Shown in pieces: positions 26,801 to 40,882 of a stretch of 64,000 nt of DNA (the stretch's first letter is position 1; each line of letters starts with the position of its first letter). Position numbers and translations under genes: made by a program. Where the stretch lies: contig JBBHKE010000095.1 of the NCBI GenBank assembly GCA_037447655.1, forward strand, positions 140,085 through 204,084, read 5' to 3'. This DNA is from Zygnema cylindricum. Lineage: Eukaryota; Streptophyta; Zygnematophyceae; Zygnematales; Zygnemataceae. The notes under the pieces are model-generated. The model was not told the DNA's origin, ran no database searches, and saw only the letters and a program-made list of their open reading frames with translations.

Positions 26801-29800
26801 CATTGCCTTAAAGGGAAGACCAGTGCTAATTAATTCTTCGCTTTGCAAATTCGTAGTCAGGGAAGCTCTTGCTGCTAGTTGTGGTTTTTTTTCTACAATT
26901 CTGATGAACTGCACTTATTACATTCCTTATCAATTTTACTGTTCAAGAGTGCAAAAACAATTTGAGCTTTATCCTGTTACACCATACTATACGTGCATTA
27001 CACAGTTCTTTCGGGTCAAGCACACGTACAGGGTAACAGGATGTAGTGTTTCCAACAGTTTTCGCACATTAAATTTATTAAATTATGATCAATAACCGGC
27101 AAAAACAAGAGAACCACCTTGGCTAAATGAAGGGGAGAGTTAGAGGGAGTCGAAGGGGGAGGGGAGAGCGAGGGAGGAATAGAAGAGCAAAGAGGAAATG
27201 AACTGGCTTACCAAGCAAGCAGTTGTGTCCAACTAGAGGCTTCCCTGCTTTGACGAGGGCATCGATTATAAGTCCCACTCCACGAGCTTCATACAAGGAA
27301 GCTTCGTGTAAAGCCCTCCTTTCCATATCAAGCTCCTTCTGTTACCACACCGACCATTGGTATTAGATTTGTTCCATCAAAGGATGTCTATCGCCATTTT
27401 ACTAAAACCAAATGGTCTGTCAAAGCCACACACAGTATAAATGGTTATTACAAAAAAAGGTTTGGTGTTCCCACTGAATAGCCGTATAAACCTTTCAGCT
27501 GTTGGATAGATTCTTCTTTGACGTGCTTTATCCAACAAAAGCCATTCAGCAACCTAAAAAGTAAAACCAAAATTTGAAATTGGTTTCACATGTGTTGTAC
27601 GTTTATCGAGAGAATTGTGCATAGAGGTTTTGCTTAACTACCACAATTCCAGTGGTAGTGAAACATGTTAAGTTGAACAACTACCACTTTAATCATCAAT
27701 GGTCTTAATACAAATGCATCGTATGAATTGTGGCACTTTAAAATCAAAAAGTAATGTTTCCAACAACGTTCCATGATCGACAATTTGACATTATAGTATG
27801 AGAAAAATGACTATGAAGGCAACTTTTTCAACTTACCAACAATGCCCAACGAGAAATGACACAGCGTGCCAAAAATAGCATTCTGTTTACTGTCGACACA
27901 TAGGCAAACCTTATGTGATTTAACAGTAGGAAGACCAACTAAACAGTTGAGATATATGCTACAAGATATGGAGTTAATTGACTACCTTCCAAAAGACAAG
28001 TGTGGACCCATTATTAAGGAACAATCTGCCTTCAAGCACCTGTTTAAAACTGGAGACCATGATTCCTTTTCTGACCACATAGACATCATCATCAGTCAAA
28101 ATGAAGACATGCATCCCACGGAAAAGTAGATTTAGGGCAAAAAATAAAAAAGTCACAAAAAAACCAAAGTCTCCAGAGCTTTGGTTTATTTGAGCAGACA
28201 GTAATCAGAATTGATGCCAAAATCTCACTACATGTGAGGTCAACATGACTATAATATAGCAATATTTGATTGGCCGAATACTTTCTTAAAAAGAGTCCAT
28301 GAGGTAAGAAAATTTATTGGTAAGAATTCATGAGACAATGCTTTGACCAGCGTACAAATAGGGCTTTGGCAACAGCTGTTTCAACTTAATTAGGATCCCC
28401 AAAAACATGATAGAGAAAACACCCACCACCAATGAATCCCTCTTGTCAGGAGGACAGAGAACTGCCCGAAGCTGCGTAGGATCCCCTCCCTCCGGAACCA
28501 ATAGAATGTCCTCAAAGCTATTCCTTACCACCTGTGAAACAGAACTTAACAACAAATTCAACAGATAAATTGAACAACAACAGAGAGGGAGAAGGAGAGG
28601 GAGAGGGAGAGGGAGAGCGGGAGAGGGAGGAGCGAGAGCGGGAGAGAGGGAGAGAGGGAGAGCGGGAGAGAGAGAGAGAGGGAGAGAGGGAGGAGAACAG
28701 AGGGAGAGAGAGAGCTTCTCCAGAGAACAATGCTTCCTTTCCTCTGTAGAGGTCCCCCAGACCCTAACAAGTAAAAAAATTCAACATTTGGAGGCGATCG
28801 TCCAAGTCCATAAGAGCTAGACATTTAGAGGGCGGCTATACCTGCCGGGTCAACAGTGTCTCCCGAGGACTCATTTGTTTCAAAAGAAGTGATGTCCACG
28901 ATTTTAAAACACCTTGAGCAGGAGACTGAACAGCCGCATATCCTAATGATTGTTGTTTCTCTGACGCATGATCTTTGTTTCCGTTGTCACTTTCACCTCG
29001 AACATTTGAAGGATCTCGAACGCTATGAGCTCCAGTCTGTGAGGAGGGAGCTATATTGCTACCAAGTTGTGAACCTGTTTTTAAAGATCCATTACTAGTT
29101 TCAGGCATAGATGGGGTTGACTTCAAATTACTCAAATTTCTATCCCTCCAAGCTCTCAAGAACCGGCCAATGTTTTCACTGAAGGCGATATTCCCGGTAG
29201 TGTTGAGCGGCACCTCAATACTTTTGTCTTGCAAAACATTATAGTGGTTTCCTTCTGTAACCAATCCAAGGCGTATTCGGGCAAGAGCTTCATGCTCTTC
29301 TGAGATGTATGAGACACCTGGACACAACAGCATGGGATTTAAGGAAAACAATTCTTGTAATTTTCTGGAAAAAAAAAAGGTTCGGGTTTACTTGACAAAG
29401 ATTCAGGTTAACATGCAAAGTTGTCAAATTGGGACGGGAACACAGGTGGCCAATATGCAAGGGCTAACAGCAGACCTGTCTTTATCTAGAGCTTACATGA
29501 GCGTATAATTTACTCTCACATAAGACTGTACCATAACAAACATTGGCACTCTAAAGAAGCTTCTGTAGTAAAAATGGATTTTTGACATGACTAACAACAC
29601 CAGAGGATACCTTTTTTTTTCATGCAAAACAATCTGCACAGTTAATAATTAAGGTCAATTGCTCACCATCTCTGATCCATGCATTAAAGTCAATATTGTG
29701 AGTTGCAAGAAATTCAATGGATGATACTTGACTAAGATAATTCCGAGCTGGAGTATCCTTGAGACAGGGAATCGCGGTCCGAGGAAAGACGTGTATATTA

Positions 29801-30890
29801 TACCTGTTTGATCACCGAACCACAGATATTATGACTGTCAATTTTGCAAAAATCATGGGAATGCCCTAATGTCTTAATTGCACGAAAAAACAAAATATCC
29901 CATCGGTTTCAGGCAGAAAATTGTGTCACCACCGGACTGCTCTCGGAAGATATTTCACAAAACCATTCCTCAAATAACTATCGCCAAAAGGAGCACGGAG
30001 TACAAATGTCTACAAAAAGCAACAATTTTTCCATTAATTATCAAATTTCTAGGGATTTTACTTTACTTTTACATAATCGTGTCCAGTCACTGCTCTAATA
30101 AATATGAAAACGAATTTTAAAAATCACATTCATGAATTGTTTCCATGTAACATGCAAGTGTTTCCGAGAAAAAGCCACCAAATGGTTCAAAAAAATGCAC
30201 TCACGGATTAGCGATGAGTCGCCGACTTTCTTTGTCCCATCTGACAGGACATAATCCGAATTGTACCACCATGAAATTAGACGCACTGTGACGTAAATTT
30301 AGGTATCGAATTTCAGAAGTATCGAGTTCTCCGGCTCTCCGAAAACTCGAGCTTTCGACACCGGTGAACTCGAGATCAAATGCAACAAAATCAGCAGATT
30401 CGATTGATTTCAAAATGTCATTTTCGAAAACTTGGCGGAAATTCGTCCGATTCACTGACGCCATGATGACGACAAGAGGATCCTGTTTCGTCTCTTTCGA
30501 AGAATCCAAAACATGAGCAGTAGACGAGAATCCCCTGCCTTCGTACCAAGGGCCGCCATTTCTCCTACCAGGAAATACGGAATTCAGCTTATTGGAGCCA
30601 CGTGGCAAGGTTCTAGAATTCGGAAAAACCCTAAAACTGCGACGAAATGACGCACAAGAAGACGAAACTAGGCTTGCAATGGCGCCCGGAAAGAAGCCTT
30701 GCTGGGGCTCTGACGTAAGCAGATTCTGAAGGTTTCCTTGACCATGAATTCCGTACGAAAAGCTCACTCCTCCTACAGCTCCATGATCGGTTCTCTCACA
30801 CGTGTAAGTCGTTCGGAGGAGGCATGGTTTTTGAATGGCTGCCTTCATCTGTGCACCTGCCACGTGGCCGGCCCTCTTCATCCTCCGCAT
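23801..30890 (-). CDS. Poly(A)-specific ribonuclease PARN (AHG2-like), 1095 codons
   Basis: Seven exons join in phase: 30205-30890, 29667-29803, 28842-29317, 28427-28531, 27212-27338, 26351-26597 and 23801-25310. The product is a DEDD-type 3' exonuclease that removes poly(A). All four catalytic acids are visible: FDLEFTG (about D172 and E174), GHNCLLD (about D511) and HEAGYD (H601, D606). Other PARN landmarks are NIHVFPR, SIEFLATHNIDFNAWIRDG, GVSYISEEHEA and FPCILDTKYL. The first ATG gives an Arg-rich N-terminus of about 135 residues before the domain, consistent with the mitochondrial location known for Arabidopsis AHG2; a later Met (MASVNRTNF) could give a cytosolic form. An RRM-like segment (VVLIWNLPISF to VVYLDDRSALVEF) lies near 745-800. 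The C-terminus is unusual: an SP repeat, AEKA and KEGKEG repeats, then a Glu tract. Family members are usually nearer 600-700 residues. Confidence 0.93.
27125..27196. repeat. GGGA-rich tract in PARN intron 5
   Basis: Purine-rich on the plus strand, beginning right after the donor of exon 27212-27338 in the sense direction. It is CT-rich in the PARN transcript. The rest of this intron (26598-27205) holds no other feature. Confidence 0.85.
28582..28714. repeat. GA/GGGA microsatellite in PARN intron 3
   Basis: About 130 bp of GGGAGA and GAGCGG units on the plus strand. In the PARN transcript it is a CT-rich tract 50 to 180 bases before the acceptor of exon 28427-28531, so it may act as an extended polypyrimidine tract. 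Several GGG runs give G-quadruplex potential on the plus strand. Confidence 0.93.
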
Positions 30891-30959
30891 GGTCTGGGCC
30901 TGACACGTGCCGCCACACCCTGCATCACACGGATGAAAGGGGACACTGAAGTTGACTGA

Positions 30960-30989
30960 CACGTGGCGTTCAAATGAGTCGATATATAT
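30960..30989 (-). promoter_or_regulatory. PARN upstream region: G-box and TATA-like box
   Basis: Reading the minus strand towards the PARN start, there is CCATATATATCG (30981-30992 region) about 95 bp before the ATG, then a CACGTG G-box at 30960-30965. Two more ACGTG words lie further inside. The placement suits a core promoter; the assignment is inference. Confidence 0.35.
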
Positions 30990-31258
30990 GGGTCAAAGGT
31001 TTATGGTCGCAGGAGGTGAAACACAGGGAAGCGCACAGTTGCGTTCCAGTAGAAGACGACCGTGCAGCGGCAGCAATGTGCACTTCTCGTTTCGTGGAAT
31101 GGGAAAAGTACGTCACACTGTTTAAAAGTGCGATATAGCAGACGTAAAATAGTTGAAAGCATCCACACTTCACCTTCACCCCCACCGCACGCGTATAGTA
31201 CGAAGTCAACGCATACGGTATAGCGTTTCCAATTGTTTTTGCACAGTACAGTACAGTA

Positions 31259-31759
31259 CACCGTCGATCGTATTTAGCGTGTTGAACACTAATTCGGCGC
31301 CCCTAAATTTTGAGGGTTTTACCTAAAATAGGGTAAATGATACTAATTTTTCCTGTACGCTAATTAAGAGATGAATAATTAGTGTACACCATTTTAATTT
31401 ATGTATATATTTATTAGTGTTGAGTACGGAACGTGTCGGTGCGTATAAAAATGTACTTTTTAATTATACAAGTACGGATATTTTAATAAAATATTTGCTA
31501 TCACACGAAATTCAGTGTACGATTTAAAAGATTTCGTACTTGTACCTGTTTTAGTGTCATTTATTTGTCGCGTGTTGCCTAAAAAACCCTAAAAACCGAA
31601 ATTAGAGTTAGGAATCAATTAGAGTGAAAGTATGCGATAGTGTACAAATTGAGTGTATAACTTTTTTTTCGAAATTTTCCTAAGTCGAAATTAGTGTACA
31701 TGACACTAAATTATTCACACACACTAATAATTTCTACACGCTAAATACGATCGACGGTG
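31259..31759. mobile_element. TA-flanked MITE, 501 bp
   Basis: Left end CACCGTCGATCGTATTTAGC and right end GCTAAATACGATCGACGGTG are perfect inverted repeats, flanked by TA on both sides (31257-31258 and 31760-31761). The inside has GGCGCCCCTAAATTTTGAGG and many AGTGTAC words but no coding frame. A TA target duplication points to Tc1/mariner-type mobilisation. A near-identical right end is found at 42561-42668. Confidence 0.85.
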
Positions 31760-31761
31760 TA

Positions 31762-32662
31762 CTGTACTGTAGTTTACAGATATCCTCGTCTATCCGTATT
31801 AAACCGTACCAATAATTTTGTTTTTATAATTCTCTTTAAGTATAACATATAAAAAATGGGGTACCTGGATTCTCAAATTGTGGAAGCATCTTTAAGTTAT
31901 CATAGTTTTATACCTCAAGATGTCTTTTTTAAGGGGGAATTTCAGCAACCCTTTTATTTTCCTCCCAGAAGGATTACCACAGCCTATTCCGCAGAATAAG
32001 GGCTCAAACACCAACCATGGAATCATCAACCACACCGAAAATCATATGATTCATGGGGAATCTGGGCAAGACAATGAACACCCGATAAACGTGGAAGGAA
32101 GAGGCGATGCCAAACAAGGTACATATGCAACAAGAATGTTTTTGACAGGGTAAAGTGAATTGTAAAAATGTAAATATAACAAACTAAGCAAACTTTCTCC
32201 GTCTTCCGGTTTTATACCCTTCTTCTCCTTCCACTTTGTTCCTTTCCAATTTATTTTCACCAACTTGTTCTACAAAAAATACAATATACCCTTAAGACCC
32301 ATATTGTATTGGCCGCAAAATGAAATAAAATAGTAACAAGGTTGAGTTGCACATGGATCGATAGAGAATTAAACGTCATGTCTAAATTTGAAAAAAAAAA
32401 CGGACAAAAAAATCTTTTTCTGTGAGTTTTGAGCGACTTTTTATTTAAACCGTCAGATTCGGACGGTCGCTGATCAAAGTAGCAATCTAAGAAGATCACA
32501 TGAAAAGTCTATGACACAACTTACGATAGGACTATCGTCAGATTTGGACGATCGGACGATCGCTGATCAAAGTAGCGACTTAAGACGATCACATGAAAAG
32601 CCCATAACACAACTTACGATAAAGGCGCCGACAAAAATTGAAACGCCTACTTTTAAACCATG
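31762..32662. other. Gene-free; old hAT-like MITE copy in reverse
   Basis: A plus-strand frame at 31919-32153 has an ordinary composition, but nothing recognisable and no partner exons. 32279-32655 is a diverged, internally duplicated and inverted copy of the element at 34663 (GATCACATGAAAAG and CATAACACAACTTACGATAA on this strand). Confidence 0.45.
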
Positions 32663-33392
32663 GTTTTAACACACGTGACTGATTACGTCGAGACGACACT
32701 GATCGGCCGGCTGCATGGTAGTATCGGGGTTGCAAATATGTATCGACCGATGTGCTTGGTTTTGTTAACCTCTGGTAATGATCGTACAAAAAACTCATAT
32801 GTACGGAAATGGTTCAAACTAAATCTATTAGTTCAAGCTTTAATGTATTGTCCTATCAAATTTTTTAACTATTATTTAATCACTCTTTCTCCGTGCACGC
32901 ATGCAATTTCCATTTAGAGGCCGCCAATCAAAAGGTAAGATGTTTAACATCCCATTGTAACCATATAATTTGTAACCTGACAGCTTTGCACGCGGAAATG
33001 GTGATTCAAATGTCGAAAAAAAAACATTGACACTTAGGGTTTAGAGGCTACGAGTGACACAATATAAAGTGAGTGCACTTCACCGTTTCACAACTAATCT
33101 TTTGACGTCGAGCTTTCTAAGAAGGGTTACGTGGTTTCTGGTGAGGGTTGTGCATCTAAACCATATTCCTTTTTCTGTATTGGATCTAATATTTTTGACA
33201 GCTCCAACTATGTTTACATCTTCCTCAATAAAATTACTTTCCATCAAATCTCTTCGATCTGACGCCTGGTACTTGAACATAGTATTTGTTTTTGCTTATT
33301 TGGTAGTTAGTAATGTTGTATTGACATTTTTCTTCATGGTCTCGAACCTTATGTGATAGGTAAGACTATCCTTAAAACTGACTGAGTGATCA

Positions 33393-33579
33393 CTACCTTG
33401 CCCATCGTTATTGGCGTTAAAGGTTTATTACTGTTAATGGAAAACTAGGATACATTGTTATAGTTTAGTGCTAGGATACGTGGCAGATTGTAGTCCACTC
33501 CTTTGAAAAGTATTACGAAATTTTATGATTTTTGGTTAAAAAAGTTTTGTCCAAATTAGTGTTAACGATGGGCGGTACA
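33393..33579. mobile_element. MITE with GCCCATCGTTATT ends (copy 1)
   Basis: Left end CTTGCCCATCGTTATTGGCG and right end words AACGATGGGC are inverted. The counterpart in copy 2 is at 43450-43648. The same end motif bounds 61035-61236, and degenerate versions occur at 38249-38430 and 47560-47735. There is no coding capacity. Confidence 0.55.
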
Positions 33580-34662
33580 GTGGATGACATAGATGTATTC
33601 GTAAAAATGGCTTGAATCTTACTAGTATTTTCTCTTTTATTAGATGTTTTTCTATACTTGTTAAGTTTTTCATCAGTCAAGCAGATGGCATAAACACTTC
33701 TTAGGTCGCCTTTATTTCACCTTAATATGGAGTTTTTGGAAAGATGATGCCAATCAACCACACAACCCCTCCCTAGTAGCGTTAAACGTATCTCCTTCTA
33801 CTAAATTAGTGTTGTATATTTTAGTTTAACGATTAGCAGTGTAGTGCGAAAAAGACCGAAAACTAATAAATAATCCACTTGTAAGTTCAATGAGCCGAAA
33901 ATGTTAAATTCCTTCATTTGCAAGGCTGAAAATACTAATTCATTGTTTTTCTATTGGATTCACTCGGTTCACACTTATCTTAAATACTTTGTTGACGTGA
34001 AATCCGAATCCTATAATTATTGTTAACTAGAAAAGTTCAATTTCGGACGAATTGAATTGATTTGTTGAACAAATTCTTTGGTCGAAAGGTGGATCCTAAG
34101 GTAAATTTCTTGTTGTATCTTGTCAGAGATTGTCCTTGCAGCTGCTTTTTGTCCAGTTTTCCACGATCCTCACCAAAAAACCGATGGTATTGTTTTGTCT
34201 TACGTAAGCCAGTTACATTTTGTTTAGTTTTTTACCTTATTTGGCGTGTTTTGCCGTGCCAATCTGATGAAAAAACTATTTTTTTTATGTTGCGGATGCA
34301 CTGGGAATGGTGAGAACCATACGATTCCTGCTGGTGAAATCAAAATAGGAAACAATATTGAGAGTTTGAAACCACCACTTTAACATGTTTTTTGGAAATT
34401 GTAAATGATATGTAGCTCATTTTTAATATCGGTGTCGATCACTTGAAGTGGTGGGTTTTTTTAGGGTTTTTTATCCGCAAAATACTATCGTGCACAAGAC
34501 TATGAAATGTTTATCAAAACATGTTTCATCTTTTATCTAGTAGGTTGCATTTACATGTAGAAAAGTGTCAAGAAACGCCTAGCGACTTAAGCGGGAAGTT
34601 TACCTTTTAGTGTTATGACAGTGGAACATTTTGACTCTGTTACGATCGATATTTCTCCTAGT

Positions 34663-34966
34663 CATAGTTCAAAAGCAAGTGTTTTTTATGGCATATGGTC
34701 GACGCCTTTATCGTAAGTTGTGTTATGGGCTTTTCGTGTGATCTTCTTAGATCGCTACTTCGATTAGAGACCGTCCGATCGTTTGAATCTGATGGTGAAA
34801 AAATATATTTTTTGGGTCCGAATGTTTTAATTGGTCCAATTTTTAGTCTGAATGGTTTAATTGGTCTGAATAGGTCCGAATACAACGTGGGTCTTAAGGT
34901 CATATTGTATGTTTTGCGTACAATAGGCATATTGTATGGGCCTACTTTCACCTACTTTTGAACTAT
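34663..34966. mobile_element. hAT-like MITE, 304 bp, with 8-bp target duplication
   Basis: The ends CATAGTTCAAAAG and CTTTTGAACTAT are inverted repeats. CTCCTAGT is directly repeated on both sides (34655-34662 and 34967-34974). In duplication copy 2 the same site (44811-44818) carries a single CTCCTAGT and no element, which confirms the boundaries. Another copy in the same target context is at 40976-41240. Confidence 0.85.
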
Positions 34967-35391
34967 CTCCTAGTAGCGATGGGCAGTTTGTTTAACCCTC
35001 ATTTTTTAGCGGCAAGTGGGCAACCCTTTACGTACGATGTACCCTAAAGCTGTACGATCTACCCTCAACATTCCGTTCGACTCTCTTAATGTAATCGCCC
35101 AATGAGTAGCATTAACATTCGCACAATTACCTGATTCCATGCGACATTTGCACGATTATTACGCACTTTAAATCGGATGCCTAAATTTATCCGCTACAAC
35201 TACAAGTACAGAACTGTAGCACGTCTCAAGCTCACCTCCTCAGCTACATTATATTGCAAAGAAGCGCTGCAGAACCTGCAGAATATTCCGTTTGGGATTA
35301 ATATATTGCAGTCGTTGTAGTTTACGCTCTACAGGACCGCGGTGTTAAATGTATCTGGCGTGGGGCGTACACCACCGCAGGAAATCTCGAA

Positions 35392-36315
35392 GGGAATTGC
35401 TAATCGCAGAGACTATTTTTTCTGCGCGCAGATAGTTGTCAAAAATTGTACATTTAAAGTACAGTTTCGTACAAGCTATGTACCTTGTATTTCAGATTTG
35501 ACGGTCAACCCGTCGAACAAATTTGACTGGCGAAATATTGTAACGGCGGTTAATAAAGTGTCGCGCTTGCGAACGTCGACCGTCATAAAAAATAAAACAA
35601 TTCACACGGCCGACGCAGATTTACTGTAACAAATCTGAGGCAGCCACATATCAATAAAATGGCTGCGCGCAAATCTGAGGCAGCCACATATCAATAAAAT
35701 GGCTGCGCGCAAATCTGAGGCAGCCACATATCAATAAAATGGCTGCGCGCAGATGGTTTCTCACATTTGACTTAGCCGCAAAAATGGAATCTAATCGCGA
35801 ACTGTTACGAGGTACAACATGTATAGAATCGCACGAAAAGAAATAAACTTCGTACAAAATAGAATAGCGTACCCGCGTATAAATATCGATGAAATTATAA
35901 TGACGCGTCGTCACGCGCGACCAAATGAAGCCACGCTATTTACGAATTGATATTCATACGCGGGTCCGTCATTTTATTTTGTACGAAGTTTATTTCGTTT
36001 CGTGCGAGTTTATGCATGTTGTACGTAGTAACAGTTCGCGATTAGATTCCATTTTTGCGGCTAATTCAAACGTGAGAAACGTGAGGTGAGAAACCACCTC
36101 CGCGCTGGCTGCAAATCTGTGCCGGCCGTGTTAATTGTTTTATTTTTTATGACGGTCGACGTTCGCAAGCGCGACACTTTGTTAACCGCCGTTACAATAT
36201 TTCGCGAGTCAAATTTGTTCGACGGGTTGACCGTCAAATCTGAATTTAAAGGTACGTAGACTGTACAAAACTGTACTTCGCGCAGCAAAAATCGTCTCTG
36301 CGATTAGCAATTCCC
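35392..36315. mobile_element. Foldback element, 924-bp near-complete palindrome
   Basis: The left arm, starting GGGAATTGCTAATCGCAGAG, is repeated inverted at the right end (CTCTGCGATTAGCAATTCCC). The match continues through both arms: GACGGTCAACCCGTCGAACA inverted at about 36215, ACGTCGACCGTCATAAAAAA inverted at about 36150, and TCGCGAACTGTTACG inverted near 36030, leaving only a small centre. It sits about 260 bp upstream of F-box gene 1 and is absent from the matching place in copy 2 (near 45464), so it inserted after the duplication or was lost from copy 2. No clear target duplication was found. Solo end words occur near 9340. Confidence 0.85.
35631..35750. repeat. Three tandem copies of a 40-bp unit
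   Basis: CAAATCTGAGGCAGCCACAT and the following 20 bp occur three times without change (35631, 35671 and 35711). The unit lies in the left arm of the foldback element; the right arm has only a single, partial counterpart near 36105. Confidence 0.95.
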
Positions 36316-36360
36316 TTGCAAACGTGAGAGTGCATTCGCGCCCTTCCGTACAGTACTATT

Positions 36361-36400
36361 CTTTATATATTGGATTGGCACGTGTCTAAGAGAGACTGAA
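36361..36400 (+). promoter_or_regulatory. Core promoter of F-box gene 1
   Basis: CTTTATATATTGGATTGGCA is followed by a CACGTG G-box at 36379-36384, about 195 bp before the ATG. The same block is kept in copy 2 (G-box 45747-45752), while the flanking DNA differs through transposon insertions. Conservation across the duplication supports a regulatory role. Confidence 0.5.
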
Positions 36401-36575
36401 AAAGGAAGAGAAGAGGAGAGTTTCTGTAATGTCTAGAGTTTCTGTTTCCTTTAGCTTCATCAGAGGAAATACAAAAACAAGAATGTGGAAGCTTCTGAAT
36501 CAAAAGTAGTGGCTCGTGAGTTTTCGAAACCTGTTTCAAAATCGGAATCTGGTGACTAAGTTACGGAAAGCAACA

Positions 36576-37481
36576 ATGCCAGACTCTTCCTATGCAGCCG
36601 CAACTTTGACTGATCTTGACCAGAACTGCTTGTCACTTATTTTGTCGTTTACTTCACCTGCTGACGTTTGTCGTTTAGCGCCTGTTTCAAAATCATTTGC
36701 AGAAGCTTCCCTGTCAGACACAGTGTGGAAATCCTTTTTACCTGCAGGAATTTCCGATGTTTTGAAGGAATGTAATAGCTTGGGAGATACCGATTCATTT
36801 ATTGATGGTTCCTTATTCGATGATTCCGGAACCCTAAAATTTCGGAGTGCTTATCGTGTTTTAACCAAAGGATTATTCATCAATGAAGGACGACAAAAAA
36901 TTGAAATTGACAAAAGGTCAGGAGACTTTGTTTTTCACATTTCCGTTGTGGAAAATTTGTGTGTTATATGGGGAGATCATCCTGAGTATTGGCGCATGGA
37001 AAATGGAATTCCTAAAGCAACTTTTGCTAAAGTTGCTCATCTTATTGACGTTTGTTGGTTTCAAATCGGAGGTAGGATTTCCTGTTTTCTTCCCATGGGA
37101 AAGTATATTTGTTCTTGGAGATTGGCCCGGGATTCTTTGAGGAGAGGGAGGGGACCTCGTTCAAGGACAACTTTTACATGGGATGCAAATAAAATCGATA
37201 GTAAAATTACACGTTACAAGGAGGAAGATGTTACAAACACAATAGAAATGACATCTCCCGTGACAAGTGACACTATTTCTGACTGCGCTAGAGGAGAATG
37301 GACTGAAGTTGTCGCCGGAGAAGTCACAATCGGGAGAGAGGATGTAAGGGTGAGAGAGGATGGAAGGGAGGGAGAGGCTGGATTTCTTGATATGCATGTG
37401 GATCTCCGGGAGGTTGAGAATGGAAATTGGAAGTCAGGTCTTTATTCCGACTCGTTTATACTTCGACAAGTTCGAATTTAA
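36576..37481 (+). CDS. F-box/PP2 lectin-domain protein, copy 1 (301 aa)
   Basis: Single-exon frame starting MPDSSYAAATLTDLDQ. I chose this ATG because an in-frame TAG at about 36507 blocks the longer start possible in copy 2. Residues ~8-52 form an F-box (SLILSFTSPADVCRLAPVSK, then WKSFLP). Residues ~110 to the end match the plant phloem protein 2 domain (IWGDHPEYW, VCWFQIGGRISC, ARGEWTEVVAGE, NWKSGLYSDSFILRQ). Family members bind Skp1 through the F-box, and the PP2 domain is thought to bind glycans or glycoproteins, giving an SCF-type ubiquitin ligase adaptor. Arabidopsis PP2-B genes usually have introns; this one has none in the coding part. It is convergent with the PPR pseudogene. It has a short insertion (RRGRGPRS) relative to copy 2. 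Confidence 0.88.
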   Translation: MPDSSYAAATLTDLDQNCLSLILSFTSPADVCRLAPVSKSFAEASLSDTVWKSFLPAGISDVLKECNSLGDTDSFIDGSLFDDSGTLKFRSAYRVLTKGLFINEGRQKIEIDKRSGDFVFHISVVENLCVIWGDHPEYWRMENGIPKATFAKVAHLIDVCWFQIGGRISCFLPMGKYICSWRLARDSLRRGRGPRSRTTFTWDANKIDSKITRYKEEDVTNTIEMTSPVTSDTISDCARGEWTEVVAGEVTIGREDVRVREDGREGEAGFLDMHVDLREVENGNWKSGLYSDSFILRQVRI

Positions 37482-38833
37482 GTGACATCGTCACAAGAGA
37501 AGATAGGTGACAGGGAACTTGTTCATAGAATGTAAGACTTAGAACTTTATTTATGGATGGATGTTGTAAATGATGAAATATTGTTGGTAATGTTTCGATG
37601 TGGGAAATAAATTAGTGTGACGTAGTTGTTGAATATAGTTTTTCTACTAGTATAGAAGACATCCATTAGGTGGTACAAGTTTGTCCACTACATATTACAA
37701 TTGTTTCTTATGTTATTTTTCCTCGGGAAAAGTGGTGGTAGGGCAGGGAATTTTAGTATCTCTTAAATCAATTGGGGTTAATATTGAGATAGATTCAAGA
37801 CATATATCAGAACCTGCTTCCATTCCATCATTTAATTGAGGTAAAAGATTTTCCAAATCCTCATCTTTGAACGGTAGAGTCTTACATAATGTCGACCTCC
37901 ATCATCTCGTCGAAACATCTCGAACTAACACATAAATTAATTGCCCACAAATTGCAATTCTACATACCCGTGGTAAACGTGCAAAAATGTCCAAATAACT
38001 TTCGATATTTTATAAATGTGCAGAATTTTTTTCAACGGTGCAGAATTTTTTTCAACGGTGCAGAATTAACCAATAACCAGCTCCAATAGAGGGCATGCAC
38101 ATGCTTTACAAGTGCCACTCATATTTAATGTGGAATGAAAAACATACTCGACAAAATTTCAGCAGTTCTCTCATACTTCTTGAAAATGTTTTGCACTGTT
38201 ATAAATAGCATCTGATGTGTTGCGCCATAGACATGAAGCCCAACACGCTGGCCCATCGTTATTGAAGTTACAGATTACTCGTGTCAGTGTGAAGTTAGAG
38301 TGTGATATTTATATCAAGCCAGGAGACATGGTGAATTGTTGTCCACTACCGTAATGTAGACTTGACGATTTATGACTAAAACAAAGTCGCGACTGAATCA
38401 GTGTTATAACTATTAGCGATCGGCTATTTCAGTTCAAATACATTACAGTAAAAAACAACAAAAAAGTCATAAATTGAATACTCTTGAAAAGCAAAACAAC
38501 AGGCACCAGGGGACATAAATTTCCTTTAAATGATCATCAGTACAACATAATTGTGCTAAAAAGAAAAATTGTGACATGTGTAACTTGATCGATCTTCCTT
38601 TCCAAGTTATCAATACAAGACTAGTTGTGACGCATGTAACTCTTGAATTTGACACAATGGAGTGTACCCGAGAATCAATACTCCACCGGAAGCCAAACCT
38701 CAAGATTCTCTTTCTAAAGAGCTTTTTCCTATGCTTCTCCTTCCTTCTACAAAACTACCTTCCACTAAAACGCACAAAAAGTACGACGAGAAATGAAACC
38801 TACAAAAGTACGAAACATACAAAATTTTCAGTT

Positions 38834-40760
<1,927 letters not shown>

Positions 40761-40882
40761 CTGTATTACGAAACCAAATGGATAACATTATTACAAAATA
40801 TTGAAGTTAATTATGTGTATGTTTTCAATATTCTAATTGCACATTCGAAAGTCACTAAAAAGTAAAAACCCATTTGAAAGTC

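Noticed and set aside
27866-28129. Plus-strand frame inside a PARN intron
   Set aside because: No ATG at its start and no recognisable motif. It lies in an intron on the opposite strand and could be an old insertion.
30201-30962. Start of PARN at 30962
   Set aside because: The codon there is GTG and there is no upstream in-frame ATG before a stop. The first ATG is at 30890.
31919-32153. 77-codon frame upstream of the duplication
   Set aside because: Composition is plausible, but there is no domain, no partner exon and no duplicate. Not enough to call a gene.
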